Shown here: positions 5,696 through 5,846 of the stretch, piece by piece
How positions within the stretch are numbered: position 1 is the stretch's first letter
Layout of the letters: the number at the start of each line of letters is the position of its first letter
NCBI GenBank assembly: GCA_018066225.1
Contig: JAGHRU010000069.1
Span: forward strand, 1-5,846
From: Candidatus Equimonas enterica
GTDB taxonomy: Bacteria > Bacteroidota > Bacteroidia > Bacteroidales > Bacteroidaceae
Reading direction: 5' to 3'
Length of the DNA stretch: 5,846 nt
Made by a program: the position numbers and the translations under genes
The notes under the pieces: model-generated
Database searches by the model: none
Told to the model about the DNA's origin: nothing
The model's input: only the letters and a program-made list of their open reading frames with translations

Positions 5696-5846
5696 CTACT
5701 GCCAGTCTTTATAAGGACACGCCCGCAGATAGGCGTTGCGGTAGCGGCGGTCAGCGGTGACCTCTTGACCGATAAACGCGGGCAAAGCAGCCGTTTCATC
5801 GGCCGCAGAGAGTACCACTTCGGCCACGACAAGGCCAGCGTTGTCA
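5696..5846 (-). CDS. CYTH domain-containing protein, C-terminal fragment (cut by window edge)
   Basis: An open frame enters from the right edge (first complete codon at 5845) and runs 49 codons to a TAG at 5696-5698. The sequence includes DNAGLVVAEVVLSAADE, then PAFIGQEVTADRRYRNAYL (22-40 of the fragment), and ends PYKDWQ. The AEVVLSAADE strand followed by the P.(F/W)(I/L)G.EVT.D.RY.N.YL pattern is the end of the CYTH fold, shared by class IV adenylate cyclases, thiamine triphosphatases and inorganic triphosphatases, which act on phosphorylated substrates with divalent metal. Small Bacteroidota members are usually annotated only as CYTH or adenylate-cyclase-like; the substrate cannot be assigned. 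The start codon and the N-terminal metal- and phosphate-binding ExExK motif lie outside the window. Confidence 0.8.
   Translation of the reverse strand, partial: DNAGLVVAEVVLSAADETAALPAFIGQEVTADRRYRNAYLRACPYKDWQ

Overview
The window most likely comes from a Bacteroidales bacterium with GC-rich genes, probably a member of the Prevotellaceae. Three things point there. Upstream regions carry the Bacteroidota -7 promoter motif TAnnTTTG (with a clear -33 TTTG in one case). Gene starts have A-rich leaders with no Shine-Dalgarno sequence. The proteins are of the fused formiminotransferase-cyclodeaminase and long urocanase types. The genus is an inference.

Every gene that can be supported lies on the minus strand. 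Read in the direction of transcription (right to left) they are: the last 49 codons of a CYTH-domain protein (5696-5846) followed by a strong intrinsic terminator; a secreted or membrane-anchored NlpC/P60 cysteine peptidase (4703-5362) with its own near-consensus promoter; ribosomal protein bS21, rpsU (4375-4566), with its own -7 element; then an apparent two-gene histidine-degradation operon, ftcD (2286-3998) and hutU (247-2271), separated by 14 bp. The last 246 bp downstream of hutU hold no recognisable gene but several inverted repeats.

hutU and ftcD cover the second and the last two steps of the Hut pathway: urocanate to imidazolonepropionate, then formiminoglutamate plus tetrahydrofolate to glutamate, ammonia and methenyl-tetrahydrofolate. 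Histidine ammonia-lyase (hutH) and imidazolonepropionase (hutI) are not in the window and would have to lie elsewhere. Both enzymes are of the kind also found in animals: a bifunctional FTCD fusion and a urocanase of about 670 residues whose signature cysteine region differs from the short bacterial HutU.

The most unusual structure is non-coding. Between the rpsU terminator and the ftcD promoter there is a 22-bp tandem array of four units (4151-4238), each centred on a palindrome close to TCTGCGCAGA. A 15-nt exact copy of one unit recurs in inverted orientation downstream of hutU (121-135), inside a stem-loop. The same repeat family therefore flanks the ftcD-hutU operon on both sides. I see no mobile element, CRISPR array, rRNA or tRNA, and no obvious new multi-gene system.
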